Source: Bacteroidota bacterium (GTDB lineage: Bacteria; Bacteroidota; Bacteroidia; Bacteroidales; F082). Taken from it: 64,000 nucleotides of DNA. The stretch lies in NCBI GenBank assembly GCA_016845175.1, contig JAERTD010000040.1, positions 62,001-126,000 of the forward strand, written 5' to 3'. The position numbers and the translations under genes were made by a program. The notes under the pieces are model-generated. The model had not been told where the DNA came from, made no database searches, and saw only the letters and a list, made by a program, of their open reading frames with translations. Positions 15,645 through 25,111 of this stretch are shown here, in pieces (position 1 is the first letter of the stretch; each line of letters opens with the position of its first letter).

Positions 15645-17288
15645 ATGAAATATAAACTGAGTGTTTTTCTATTGATGGCAGCTTTTTTATTCGTCATTCA
15701 CGCAAGTCATGCCTGTACGGTAATTGTTGCCGGTAAAAATGCCACCACAGATGGATCTGTAATCGTATCACATTCCGATGCGGGTCCCGATTGCCGGGTA
15801 CATATCGTACCGGGTCAAAAATTTGAAGCGGAAACCCAATGTCCGGTATACTGGGGTATGACAGAATTGGGAAGGCCTCTTGGCCATTATGGTGATACCC
15901 TGGGATTTATCCCACAGGTGGCCGAAACTTATGCTTATTTTCAGTCGGCCTATCCTCAGATGAATGAACACCAGCTGACCATAGCGGAAAGTACTACCAG
16001 TATGAGGGAGGAGTTAAAGCTGGATTTATTTCTCTGCAAACAAATCATGACCATTGAACAGGCACAGGCCTTTGCCTTGCAAAGATGCAAAACGGCCAGA
16101 GAAGCCCTGGAATTGATCACACATCTGATGGAAACCTATGGTTTCAGACCATCCTGTGTGGGAGAATCTGAAAGTCTGGTACTGGCTGATCCCAATGAAG
16201 CCTGGGTGCTTGAAATATTCAGTGTGGGAAACTCTTGGGAACCAGAATCGGGCAAACCTGGTGCCATTTGGGCAGCCCAGAGGGTTCCTGATGATCATGT
16301 ATTGATCATTCCCAACTGGAGTATCATAAAGGAAATTGACCTAGGCGATCCTGAAAACTACAGAGCATCTTCCAATTATATGCAAGAGGCCATCGACAGG
16401 GGATGGTACGATCCTAAAAGCAATATGCCTTTTATCTGGCAGGATGCCTACTCACCTGTGGCAAGAGAATGGGCCACCAGCCGCTTTTGGCTGTTTTATG
16501 CGACTCAGGCTCCTGATTTGAAGGATTGGCCCGACCGTTTTACCACCGATCCTTTTGCTGGTGATGGGCAGTATATTCAGTTTGTGGAACCCTTATCCCT
16601 CTATCCCTTCAGCGTGAAACCCAACAAGAAAATGGAAGTACAGGATGTCATTGCTTTTCAGCGCTCTACTTTTGAAGGGACCATTTATGACAAAGAAAAT
16701 GCTCCGGTATGGTATTATCCCAATGAGGAAGGTAAGTTGGTCAAAAGTGTTCATGCCACACCCTTTCCCACTCAGGATATGCGACATCTTCTGAATATCA
16801 ACAGGCGCAGAAATGTGGCCAGAGCCCGAGGCGAGTATGGCATGGTGGCCCAACTCAGGTCATGGCTGCCCAATGATATTGGAGGGATCTACTATTTTTA
16901 TGTGGATAATGCATTTACGTCTGCCTATGTCCCCATGTATGCAGGTATCACCGATGTGGCCGATTGCATGAAGATTTACGATACGGAAGTATTTGATAAC
17001 AACTCGTGGAGATGGGCCGTCGATTTTGTGGATAATATGCTCTATTTAAAATGGCAGGAGGCAGTAAAGGACTTGGAAAACAGAAGAAATCCAATGGAAG
17101 CCAGGTTCTTTGAAGAACAGCCTTTGGTAGACAAGAAGTTTATGGATCTGCACAAGAAAAGCCCTAAAAAGGCCAAAGCCTATCTGACCCAATTGACCAT
17201 TGACAGACAGGAAGAAGCCATGAAATTGTTTCAGGATTTAAGAATTGAATTGATCACCAAATACACCAACAACAAACAAGGTATTTAG
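15645..17288 (+). CDS. Secreted C69-family dipeptidase
   Basis: 547 residues. A signal peptide of 23 residues (hydrophobic 4-20, ending SHA) is followed directly by Cys24. In family C69 (dipeptidase A type, Ntn hydrolases) the N-terminal nucleophile Cys is exposed by removal of the prepeptide, so signal cleavage here would create the active enzyme. The following segment TVIVAGKNATTDGSVIVSHSD is characteristic of the family. The enzyme should cleave dipeptides in the periplasm or outside the cell. Monocistronic; the glycyl radical enzyme gene is convergent 35 bases downstream. Confidence 0.88.
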   Translation: MKYKLSVFLLMAAFLFVIHASHACTVIVAGKNATTDGSVIVSHSDAGPDCRVHIVPGQKFEAETQCPVYWGMTELGRPLGHYGDTLGFIPQVAETYAYFQSAYPQMNEHQLTIAESTTSMREELKLDLFLCKQIMTIEQAQAFALQRCKTAREALELITHLMETYGFRPSCVGESESLVLADPNEAWVLEIFSVGNSWEPESGKPGAIWAAQRVPDDHVLIIPNWSIIKEIDLGDPENYRASSNYMQEAIDRGWYDPKSNMPFIWQDAYSPVAREWATSRFWLFYATQAPDLKDWPDRFTTDPFAGDGQYIQFVEPLSLYPFSVKPNKKMEVQDVIAFQRSTFEGTIYDKENAPVWYYPNEEGKLVKSVHATPFPTQDMRHLLNINRRRNVARARGEYGMVAQLRSWLPNDIGGIYYFYVDNAFTSAYVPMYAGITDVADCMKIYDTEVFDNNSWRWAVDFVDNMLYLKWQEAVKDLENRRNPMEARFFEEQPLVDKKFMDLHKKSPKKAKAYLTQLTIDRQEEAMKLFQDLRIELITKYTNNKQGI

Positions 17289-17323
17289 ATGGGTCAGCAT
17301 AGCCAACACAAAGCAATCGATCT

Positions 17324-19687
17324 TTAGAAGTCGACATGCTCTGAACGGCGGATGATTTCATTTTGTAAGGCTTCACCGAGATCATTGAAGTAATCGCTGT
17401 AACCGGCTACCCTGACAATGAGGTCTTTGTGTTCCTCAGGATGCTGCTGAGCTTCCCTTAACTGATCTGCGGTGACCACATTGAATTGAATGTGATGCCC
17501 GTCCATTCTGAAATAAGCCCTGACCAGATGCACCAATGCATCCAATCCCTTCTCGTCTTCGAGTAATGCAGGCGTGAACTTCTGATTGAGCAAAGTCCCG
17601 CCGGTCTTCAGATGGTCAATCTTTGCCGCTGATTTTATCACTGCAGAAGGTCCTTTTCTGTCGGCACCCTGGAAAGGAGAAATCCCCTCAGATAGTGGCT
17701 TGCGAGCCAGTCTGCCATCTGCTGTGGCTCCGGTAACACTTCCAAAATAAACATGTGAAGTGGTGGGCAACATATTGATTCGGTAATGACCGCCTTTGAT
17801 GTTTGGGCGTCCATTAACGGCCTGATAGAAGATGTTAAAAATACTTCTGGCCTGTTCGTCAGCATAATCATCATCATTACCATATTTTGGAGTATCGTTG
17901 ATGAGCTGGTGACGCAAGGTCGTTTGATTCTCAAAGTTTTGATGGGTGGCTGATATCAACGCCTCCAAACTGATGTTTTTCTGATCGAACACCTGATACT
18001 TAATGGCTGTCATTATATCAGTCAAACTACCCAATCCTACCCCTTGAATATAACTTGTGTTGTAACGAGCCCCACCGGAATTATAATCACTACCATTGGC
18101 GATACAGTCATCAATGAGCAAGGAAAGAAAGGGTACAGGTATATTTTGGGCAATGATGTGGTCGATGATATTACTGCCCTTGATCTTGATATCTGCAAAG
18201 TATTGGAGTTGCTTTTGAAAAGCTTCCAAAACGTCTGAAAAACCATTGAAATCATTTAGTTTTCCTGTTTCAATACCAATCTCCTTTCCTGTCATAGGGT
18301 CAGTACCATTATTCAGGGTAATCTCAAAAATTTTGACCAGATTGAAATACCCTGTCAGAATATAACTTTCGGTTCCAAAGGCACCAGTTTCCACGCAGCC
18401 GCTGGCTCCACCATTTCGGGCATCTTCCAGAGATTTGCCCTGATTTATAAGCTCCTGAATGATGGCATCTGTATTAAAAATAGAAGGCTGACCGAATCCG
18501 GTCTTTAAAATCCGAGCAGTCCGTTTAATGAAACGATCGGGGTTCTTTTTACTGACTTGAATCATAGAGCTGGGTTGCAACAAGCGCATGTCTTCTATGA
18601 CATCTAGAATCACAAACGTCAGTTCATTCACAGCATCGGACCCATCCTCTCTAACGCCCCCTAAATTGATCAAGGCAAAATCGGTATAAGTACTGCTTTC
18701 CTTAGCAGTGACTCCAATTTTTGGTGGGGCCGGATGGTTGTTAAATTTAATCCAAAAGGACTGTAGCAATTCTTTGGCCTCTTCTTCCGTCAGTCTGCCT
18801 TCTGCAATTTCTTTGGTATAGAATGGATACAGATGTTGATCCAACCTTCCAGGATTAAAACTATCCCAGGGGTTCACCTCGGTAATAACACCGATATGAA
18901 TAAACCAGTAATGCTGGAGGGCTTCATGAAAGTTTTGAGGGGCATGGGCCGGTACTTTTCGACAGATGCTGGCCATGGTAGACAATTCTATTTTTCTGTC
19001 TTCATCCTGTTCATTTTGGGCTAGGATTTCCAGGGCTTCCGCATGTCGCTCAGCATAACCGATGATGGCATCACATGACACATCCATGGCCTTCAATTGT
19101 TCCCTTTTTTGAAGAGCCTGGCTGTCCTGGTGAAAATCAAGTTTGGCAATGGCTTCCTTTATTTCCACCTTTAAATCTAAAAAGCCCTTTTCAAATAGTT
19201 TTTTACCCAATACAGTATGACCGGGTGCCCGCTGTTCCTGAAATTCAGTAAATACACCGGCTTCGTAGGCATCTATCCAGGATTCATCCAGCTGACTGAA
19301 AATCTTATCCCGGTTGCTTTTACCCTTCCAATAAGGAATAACGATTTCCTCATAGGCCTTTTTCGTTTCATTATCCACTTTAAACCAAACCTTGGGTCGG
19401 CTGTCAAGGGTATCCAAATCCTTAAGGGAATGCAGACTTACCTCTGGATAAGTAGGTACAGATTTGGGCTCTGGTCCACGCTCTCCCACAATGAGTTCAC
19501 CGGGATTGATGCAAATGGATTTGTGCTCCATAATATGCTTAAAGGAATATCCTCTTCGTAAAGGAACACTTAGTTTCTGCGAAAAGTCACTTTTGTAGAA
19601 TTCAGTTACCAGTAAAGCCCTTTCGGCTGATATGCGTGGTACCGCGTTCAGGCTCTGCTCTCTTAGGTTTTTTATCCTTGTATTCAT
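17324..19687 (-). CDS. hypD: Glycyl radical enzyme, trans-4-hydroxy-L-proline dehydratase type
   Basis: 787 residues from the ATG at 19687; an upstream TTG would add 13 residues without support, and family members start near this Met. The thiyl-radical loop is GCVE with C431 and E433, and the glycyl radical lies in RVAGYSDYF with G762. As I recall Clostridioides difficile HypD, its C434, E436, Y450 and G765 all correspond here with a constant offset of 3 (Y447 here), which favours HypD over pyruvate formate-lyase or glycerol dehydratases. HypD dehydrates trans-4-hydroxy-L-proline to (S)-1-pyrroline-5-carboxylate under anoxia. The activase gene lies 45 bases upstream in the same operon; no proC is in the window. 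The symbol should not be confused with the hydrogenase maturation gene. Confidence 0.82.
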   Translation of the reverse strand: MNTRIKNLREQSLNAVPRISAERALLVTEFYKSDFSQKLSVPLRRGYSFKHIMEHKSICINPGELIVGERGPEPKSVPTYPEVSLHSLKDLDTLDSRPKVWFKVDNETKKAYEEIVIPYWKGKSNRDKIFSQLDESWIDAYEAGVFTEFQEQRAPGHTVLGKKLFEKGFLDLKVEIKEAIAKLDFHQDSQALQKREQLKAMDVSCDAIIGYAERHAEALEILAQNEQDEDRKIELSTMASICRKVPAHAPQNFHEALQHYWFIHIGVITEVNPWDSFNPGRLDQHLYPFYTKEIAEGRLTEEEAKELLQSFWIKFNNHPAPPKIGVTAKESSTYTDFALINLGGVREDGSDAVNELTFVILDVIEDMRLLQPSSMIQVSKKNPDRFIKRTARILKTGFGQPSIFNTDAIIQELINQGKSLEDARNGGASGCVETGAFGTESYILTGYFNLVKIFEITLNNGTDPMTGKEIGIETGKLNDFNGFSDVLEAFQKQLQYFADIKIKGSNIIDHIIAQNIPVPFLSLLIDDCIANGSDYNSGGARYNTSYIQGVGLGSLTDIMTAIKYQVFDQKNISLEALISATHQNFENQTTLRHQLINDTPKYGNDDDYADEQARSIFNIFYQAVNGRPNIKGGHYRINMLPTTSHVYFGSVTGATADGRLARKPLSEGISPFQGADRKGPSAVIKSAAKIDHLKTGGTLLNQKFTPALLEDEKGLDALVHLVRAYFRMDGHHIQFNVVTADQLREAQQHPEEHKDLIVRVAGYSDYFNDLGEALQNEIIRRSEHVDF

Positions 19688-19732
19688 TGTCAATTCTTTG
19701 TGGTTACAATTGGCTTTTACAGTCAAAATAGC

Positions 19733-20527
19733 TTATCCGCCTATTTTGACTTCAAAGCCGGCATTTTCAAAATATTGTTGTGTCTGGCTGAGCTTTTTCT
19801 CTGTGGGCTCTTCAATACCATCCATTTTATAGTCAATCCCAAAACGATCATATTTCTGACTGCCTATTTTATGGTAGGGCAATATGCTGATGGGATGTTG
19901 TTTTTTCAGGCTTTTTAAAAAAGCCATCATGCGTAATAAGTCCGCTTCATCGTCATTCATGCCTGGAATGAGTGGATACCTGAACCAGATGTCTTGATCG
20001 TTCTGGTCGAGCATTCTGATATTCTCAAGAATTTTTTCATTGCTTACACCGGTATATTTGGTGTGCTTTTGATCATCCACCTGTTTTACATCAATCAGGA
20101 ATAAATCCACCCAAGGTATGATTTGCTGCATCCTCGAAGTATCAGTTAATGCTGTGGTATCCAGACAGCTATGTATATCCTGGTTTTTGCAAGCCTTCAG
20201 AAAATCCATGAGGAAATCAAATTGCATAAGCGGTTCACCACCACTGATGGTCACGCCACCTCCCGATTCTTCGAACAAAACCTGGTCTTTGAGGACCTCT
20301 GTCATGAGTTCAGGAACTGAATACTGACGGCCAATGGTTTCCCTGGACTGTATCTTCAGCTGGTCAAGCTTTTCTTCCTTTTGGTAAGAAAAGATTTCAG
20401 GACTTCTGCTCTCAGGATTGTGACACCACCAGCATCCCAAAGGACATCCTTTGAAGAAGATTGTCTGCCTGATTCCTGGCCCATCGTGAATGGCATAATG
20501 CTTTATGTCGAAAATAATGCCTTGCAT
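19733..20527 (-). CDS. Glycyl radical enzyme activating enzyme (radical SAM)
   Basis: 264 residues from the ATG at 20527; a longer upstream frame begins with an unrelated hydrophobic stretch and is not used. The radical-SAM motif is CPLGCWWC (C28, C32, C35) preceded by HDGPGIRQTIFFKG, the standard PflA-type start, and GGGVTISGGEP follows. No extra ferredoxin-like CxxCxxC cluster insert is present, so it resembles PflA in having only the SAM cluster. It should install the glycyl radical on the adjacent HypD-type enzyme. Transcribed from a minus-strand promoter at 20674-20705. Confidence 0.9.
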   Translation of the reverse strand: MQGIIFDIKHYAIHDGPGIRQTIFFKGCPLGCWWCHNPESRSPEIFSYQKEEKLDQLKIQSRETIGRQYSVPELMTEVLKDQVLFEESGGGVTISGGEPLMQFDFLMDFLKACKNQDIHSCLDTTALTDTSRMQQIIPWVDLFLIDVKQVDDQKHTKYTGVSNEKILENIRMLDQNDQDIWFRYPLIPGMNDDEADLLRMMAFLKSLKKQHPISILPYHKIGSQKYDRFGIDYKMDGIEEPTEKKLSQTQQYFENAGFEVKIGG

Positions 20528-20673
20528 GCAAATGTGTAAAAGAAAAAAAGAAAATAGGATTGATGCCGCGATTTTTGGAATCAGTAAATCCAGCACTCAA
20601 ACAAACCTTTGTTCAGCTCGTGAGAAATTTGATTATGTATGAATTGGGTGTCCATAGCTAATAATCTGAGCTA

Positions 20674-20705
20674 CAAAGATAAGACATTTCTTATGCAACA
20701 GTCAA
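20674..20705 (-). promoter_or_regulatory. Promoter of the activase-hypD operon
   Basis: On the minus strand TTG (20705-20703), a 21-base spacer and TATCTTTG (20681-20674) fit the Bacteroidota -33/-7 pattern. The leader would be about 140 bases; no riboswitch was recognised in it. Confidence 0.5.
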
Positions 20706-20734
20706 TAACAAATTTACAGGCGGCTCATTAAGCT

Positions 20735-22087
20735 TTAAAGCAACTCATTGGCCAGGTTGGCCAGCTCTGATCTTTCACCCTTTTCCAGTCTTATATGGGC
20801 ATAGATCTCATGATGTTTAATTTTATCAATGAGTACAGATAATCCATTGGATTGTGAATCCAGGTAAGGAGTGTCGATCTGATAAATATCTCCGGTGAAA
20901 ATGATTTTGGTATTCTCACCTGCCCTTGTGATAATGGTTTTTACCTCATGAGGCGTCAGGTTTTGTGCTTCATCAACAATAAAACAAACATTTGAAATAC
21001 TCCGACCTCTGATATAGGCCAATGGAGTAATCATCAGTTTTTCGTTATCGATGGCATCGGTGATGCGCTTGTATTCCTTATCCTGCTCCCCAAACTGGTT
21101 CTGAATAAACTTTAAATTGTCCCAAAGGGGTTCCATATAAGGATTGATTTTTTCGTGTATATCACCCGGTAAATATCCAATATCCTTATTGCTCAATGGC
21201 ACAATAGGACGTGCCAGGTAAATTTGCTTGAACGAACGCCTTTGTTCCCAGGCACCTGCCAGGGCCAGCAAGGTTTTACCTGTACCGGCCACACCCTGCA
21301 GGGTTACCAACTTCACCTCAGGGTTAAGAATAGCATGTAAAGCAAAGACTTGTTCGGCATTTCGAGGCATGATTCGTGAAACTGCGTGCTTCTCAACCCT
21401 TTCAATCCTATTGGTAATGGGATTCATATAGCCCAAAGCAGAGGCTCTTTCACTCTTTAATATATAGTAATGGTTTGGAAAGGGCTCTTCAAGTTTCAGA
21501 TCTTCAACGCTGCAAAAGCCGGTGGCATACAATTGATCGATGACATCCGGATTGATATCCTCAATATATGATTTACCGGTGTAGAGGGCATCAATATCCT
21601 GAATTTTACCGGTCTGATAATCTTCTGCCGTCAGACTTAATGCCTTTGCTTTCAAACGTAAATTGATATCCTTACTCACAAGGATGACTTTTTTGTTGGG
21701 ATGGTCCTCCTTTAATTTCAAAGCAGCATTAAGGATTCTGTGATCGGCTTTGCTGTCACCAAAAACAGTACGGGCATCGGTCTTGCTCTTTTCATTCATG
21801 ACCACCTTAAATTTTCCCTTCTCAGGACCATTAAGTTGTCGCCAGTTCTTCATGCTTGATTTACCCGAAATACTATCCAGAAATCTGATGAATTCTCGAG
21901 CTTCAAAGTTTTTAATGGAGTTTCCCTTTTTAAAGTTGTCAAGTTCTTCTAGTACGGTAATAGGTATGGCTACATCATTGTCCTCAAAGGTATTTATGGC
22001 GTTGTGGTTGTATAGGATCACCGAGGTGTCCAGAACAAAGATTTTCTTACTTTTTGTGGTTGCTGTTGTATTTTTCCTGGTTGCCAT
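20735..22087 (-). CDS. PIN-PhoH fusion (PhoH2-type ATPase/RNase)
   Basis: 450 residues from the ATG at 22087, giving MATRKNTTATTKSKKIFVLD; the frame extends upstream but without homology-like sequence. The PIN nuclease domain (about 15-150) begins VLDTSVILYN with the first catalytic Asp at D20. The PhoH ATPase domain follows with Walker A GVAGTGKT and Walker B FIVDEAQN. Fusions of this kind are described as RNA helicase/RNase proteins (PhoH2). Divergent from polA with 211 bases between the starts; a near-match minus-strand -7 box (TAACTTTA) lies at 22112-22119. Confidence 0.92.
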   Translation of the reverse strand: MATRKNTTATTKSKKIFVLDTSVILYNHNAINTFEDNDVAIPITVLEELDNFKKGNSIKNFEAREFIRFLDSISGKSSMKNWRQLNGPEKGKFKVVMNEKSKTDARTVFGDSKADHRILNAALKLKEDHPNKKVILVSKDINLRLKAKALSLTAEDYQTGKIQDIDALYTGKSYIEDINPDVIDQLYATGFCSVEDLKLEEPFPNHYYILKSERASALGYMNPITNRIERVEKHAVSRIMPRNAEQVFALHAILNPEVKLVTLQGVAGTGKTLLALAGAWEQRRSFKQIYLARPIVPLSNKDIGYLPGDIHEKINPYMEPLWDNLKFIQNQFGEQDKEYKRITDAIDNEKLMITPLAYIRGRSISNVCFIVDEAQNLTPHEVKTIITRAGENTKIIFTGDIYQIDTPYLDSQSNGLSVLIDKIKHHEIYAHIRLEKGERSELANLANELL

Positions 22088-22271
22088 AGAAAAAGGTTTT
22101 GTATGTGTGCATAAAGTTAGGGGGATTAAAAAACGCTTACAGCATCCTTGCTTTTTAGTTTCGAACAAGATGGCGTTGAAAAATAAATTTAGGAGCCATG
22201 TCTACCATACTTCAACCATTTCGTAAATTATGACATCCAGTGATACATGGACAAGAGTATCTGTTTTTGGT

Positions 22272-22279
22272 TACATTTG
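22272..22279 (+). promoter_or_regulatory. -7 box (TACATTTG) of polA
   Basis: A perfect TAnnTTTG match, 19 bases before the ATG at 22299. It lies inside the longer upstream frame and so supports the 22299 start. Confidence 0.5.
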
Positions 22280-22298
22280 TTTCTCAATTTGTCACCCT

Positions 22299-25085
22299 AT
22301 GAGCGAACCAAAAAAACTCTTTTTACTGGATGCCATGGCCTTGATCTACAGGGCCTATTTTGCATTAAGTAAGAACCCAAGAATCAATTCCAAGGGCTTG
22401 AATACTTCAGCCATACTCGGATTTGCCAATACACTGCTTGATATACTAAGAAATGAGAAACCCACCCATATTGGAGTGGCTTTTGATACCATGGCTCCCA
22501 CAGTGCGTCATGAGGAGTTTGTCGAATATAAGGCCAATCGTGAAAAGATGCCCGAAGATTTGTCGGCCTCCATCCCATACATTAAAGAGTTGATCAAAGG
22601 TTTTAATATTCCCATTTTGGCAGTTGATGGCTATGAGGCTGATGATGTCATTGGAACACTCTCCAAAAGAGCCGAAACCGAAGGTTTTTTTACCTATATG
22701 ATGACACCTGACAAGGATTTTGGCCAATTGGTTTCTGAGAATATTTTCATGTACAAGCCCGCACGAATGGGTAATAAAGCTGAGGTCTGGGGTGTAAAGG
22801 AAGTATGCGAACGCTATGGCTTAAAACATCCGGAACAGTTCATTGATATACTCGGACTGTGGGGTGATGCTTCAGATAATATCCCTGGCGTACCTGGGAT
22901 TGGAGAGAAAACAGCCATGAAATTGATCGACAAATATGGATCGATTGAAAATTTATTGCAAAATACAGATGATCTAAAGGGTAAGCAGAAGGAAAACGTA
23001 GTTGGTTTTGCCGAGCAAGCCTTAATATCCAAAGAACTGGCCACCATAATCCTGGATGTTCCCATTGAGTTTAATGCTTCTGAACTGGAAGTAAAGAAAC
23101 CTGACACAAAGTTTTTAAAGGGACTATTCGATGAGCTTGAATTCAGAAATTTTGCCAAAAGGTTTTTTACTGATGATGGCTTAAAAGAAGCCAGTGACAA
23201 TAAAGCGGTTCAGTCAGAATTATTTATGCAATCTGACACCGAAGAAGAATCCAGACCTGAAGCCAAAGTTGTTAAAACCATCCATGACACAGAGCACAAT
23301 TATTTTCTGGTAGATAACCTGGATAAAGCCATACAACTAAGTGATCAATTGGCCAAAGAAAAATCCTTTTGTTTTGATACAGAAACCACAGGAATTGATG
23401 CCAATAATTCGGAGTTGGTGGGTCTCTCCTTTGCAGTGAAAGCCCATGAAGCCTGGTATGTACCTGTTTCCAGCAATTACAATGAGGCCCGGAATATGGC
23501 ACAGGCCTTTAAAGGGATTTTTGAGGATGTGTCCATTGAAAAAGTGGGACAGAATATTAAATTTGATATCGCCATTTTGAAGTGGTATGATATTGACGTT
23601 CAGGGGCCCATATTTGACACCATGATTGCCCATTATTTGTTGCAACCCGATTTAAGGCATAATATGGATTATCTGGCGGAGACCTATTTGAATTATAAAC
23701 CTGTTTCCATTGAAACGCTCATCGGAAAAAAAGGAAAGAAGCAACTCAGTATGCGGGATGTGGACCCGGAATTACTGAAGGAATATGCTGCTGAGGATGC
23801 AGATATTACCTGGCAGCTAAAACAATATTTCGAACCCTTGCTTACTGAAACCCAAACCCGGGTGTTGTTCGATACCATTGAAATGCCCCTGGTTCCGGTA
23901 CTGGCTTCCATGGAAGCAGAAGGTATTAAGCTGGATGTAGAAACCCTCAATGAGTTTAGTGGACAACTGGCCACAGACATTGATAAAACAGAAAAATCCA
24001 TTTATGAAGAAGCAGGAGAGACTTTTAATATTGCCTCTCCTAAGCAGTTGGGAGAAATCCTGTTTGAAAAACTGGAGGTTACCGATAAACCCAAAAAAAC
24101 CAAAACAGGTCAGTATTCCACAAGTGAGGATGTCCTTCTCAAGCTGGAAAAGAAACATCCCATTGTAAGCGATATTCTGGAATATCGCTCCCTGAGCAAG
24201 TTAAAATCAACTTATGTGGATGCCTTACCACTATTGGTGAATCCAAGAGATGGCAGGGTGCATACATCATATAACCAGGCAGTGGCTGCCACAGGTCGAT
24301 TAAGTTCCAACAACCCCAACCTTCAAAATATTCCCATACGCTCGGAGAAAGGACGGGAAATACGCAAGGCTTTTATCCCCCGAAATGATGACTTTACCCT
24401 ACTGGCTGCGGATTATTCACAGGTTGAACTCAGATTGATTACCCATATGAGTAAAGACCCTGGAATGATGGAGGCCTTTAACCAGGGTTTGGACATTCAC
24501 TCAGCTACAGCAGCTGGTGTTTATGGAGTGGATCTGGAGGAAGTAAGTAAAGATATGAGGAGAAATGCCAAAATGGTGAATTTTGGTTTGATCTATGGCA
24601 TATCTGCTTTCGGGCTTTCAGAGAGATTAGGTATTCCCAGGAAGGAAGCAGCAGAAATCATCAAAAATTATTTTAGCAAGTATGCTGGAATTAAGGAGTT
24701 CATGAACCAGTCCATTGAATTTGCTCGTGAGAATGGATTCGTGGAAACCATCATGGGGCGGCGGCGATATTTGAAAGACATTAACTCAGCCAATGGTGTG
24801 GTGAGAAGTTTTGCAGAACGAAATGCCATTAATGCACCAATCCAGGGCTCTTCAGCCGATATGATAAAGATTGCCATGATTGATATTTTCAAGGCTTTTC
24901 ATGAACAATCCTTGCAGACAAAAATGCTGCTTCAGGTACATGATGAATTGGTCTTTGATGTGCATAAAGATGAATTGGAGGTGGTAAAAACCATAGTGGA
25001 AAAGAAAATGAGAGAAGCCATTAGCCTTGATGTACCAGTTGTTGTTGATATGAATACCGGTACTAATTGGCTGGAAGCCCATTAA
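22299..25085 (+). CDS. polA: DNA polymerase I
   Basis: 928 residues from ATG 22299, giving MSEPKKLFLLDAMALIYRAY, the expected PolA start. The N-terminal 5'-3' exonuclease domain occupies about 1-300. The 3'-5' exonuclease is intact: FDTETTG (DxE), the Asp in NIKFDIAIL and YAAEDAD (YxxxD), so it should proofread. The polymerase core has motif A DYSQVELR, motif B RRNAKMVNFGLIYG and motif C QVHDELVFDV. It functions in Okazaki fragment processing and repair. The gene starts a plus-strand run; the ROK gene begins 26 bases after the stop. Confidence 0.97.
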   Translation: MSEPKKLFLLDAMALIYRAYFALSKNPRINSKGLNTSAILGFANTLLDILRNEKPTHIGVAFDTMAPTVRHEEFVEYKANREKMPEDLSASIPYIKELIKGFNIPILAVDGYEADDVIGTLSKRAETEGFFTYMMTPDKDFGQLVSENIFMYKPARMGNKAEVWGVKEVCERYGLKHPEQFIDILGLWGDASDNIPGVPGIGEKTAMKLIDKYGSIENLLQNTDDLKGKQKENVVGFAEQALISKELATIILDVPIEFNASELEVKKPDTKFLKGLFDELEFRNFAKRFFTDDGLKEASDNKAVQSELFMQSDTEEESRPEAKVVKTIHDTEHNYFLVDNLDKAIQLSDQLAKEKSFCFDTETTGIDANNSELVGLSFAVKAHEAWYVPVSSNYNEARNMAQAFKGIFEDVSIEKVGQNIKFDIAILKWYDIDVQGPIFDTMIAHYLLQPDLRHNMDYLAETYLNYKPVSIETLIGKKGKKQLSMRDVDPELLKEYAAEDADITWQLKQYFEPLLTETQTRVLFDTIEMPLVPVLASMEAEGIKLDVETLNEFSGQLATDIDKTEKSIYEEAGETFNIASPKQLGEILFEKLEVTDKPKKTKTGQYSTSEDVLLKLEKKHPIVSDILEYRSLSKLKSTYVDALPLLVNPRDGRVHTSYNQAVAATGRLSSNNPNLQNIPIRSEKGREIRKAFIPRNDDFTLLAADYSQVELRLITHMSKDPGMMEAFNQGLDIHSATAAGVYGVDLEEVSKDMRRNAKMVNFGLIYGISAFGLSERLGIPRKEAAEIIKNYFSKYAGIKEFMNQSIEFARENGFVETIMGRRRYLKDINSANGVVRSFAERNAINAPIQGSSADMIKIAMIDIFKAFHEQSLQTKMLLQVHDELVFDVHKDELEVVKTIVEKKMREAISLDVPVVVDMNTGTNWLEAH

Positions 25086-25111
25086 TAATTGTTAACTATA
25101 AAGAGAGAACA

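Noticed and set aside
25082-25097. TTAATA-N4-TTAACT pair before the ROK gene
   Set aside because: The spacing fits the TTAACA operator, but it includes the polA stop codon, one unit is weak and no -7 box follows.
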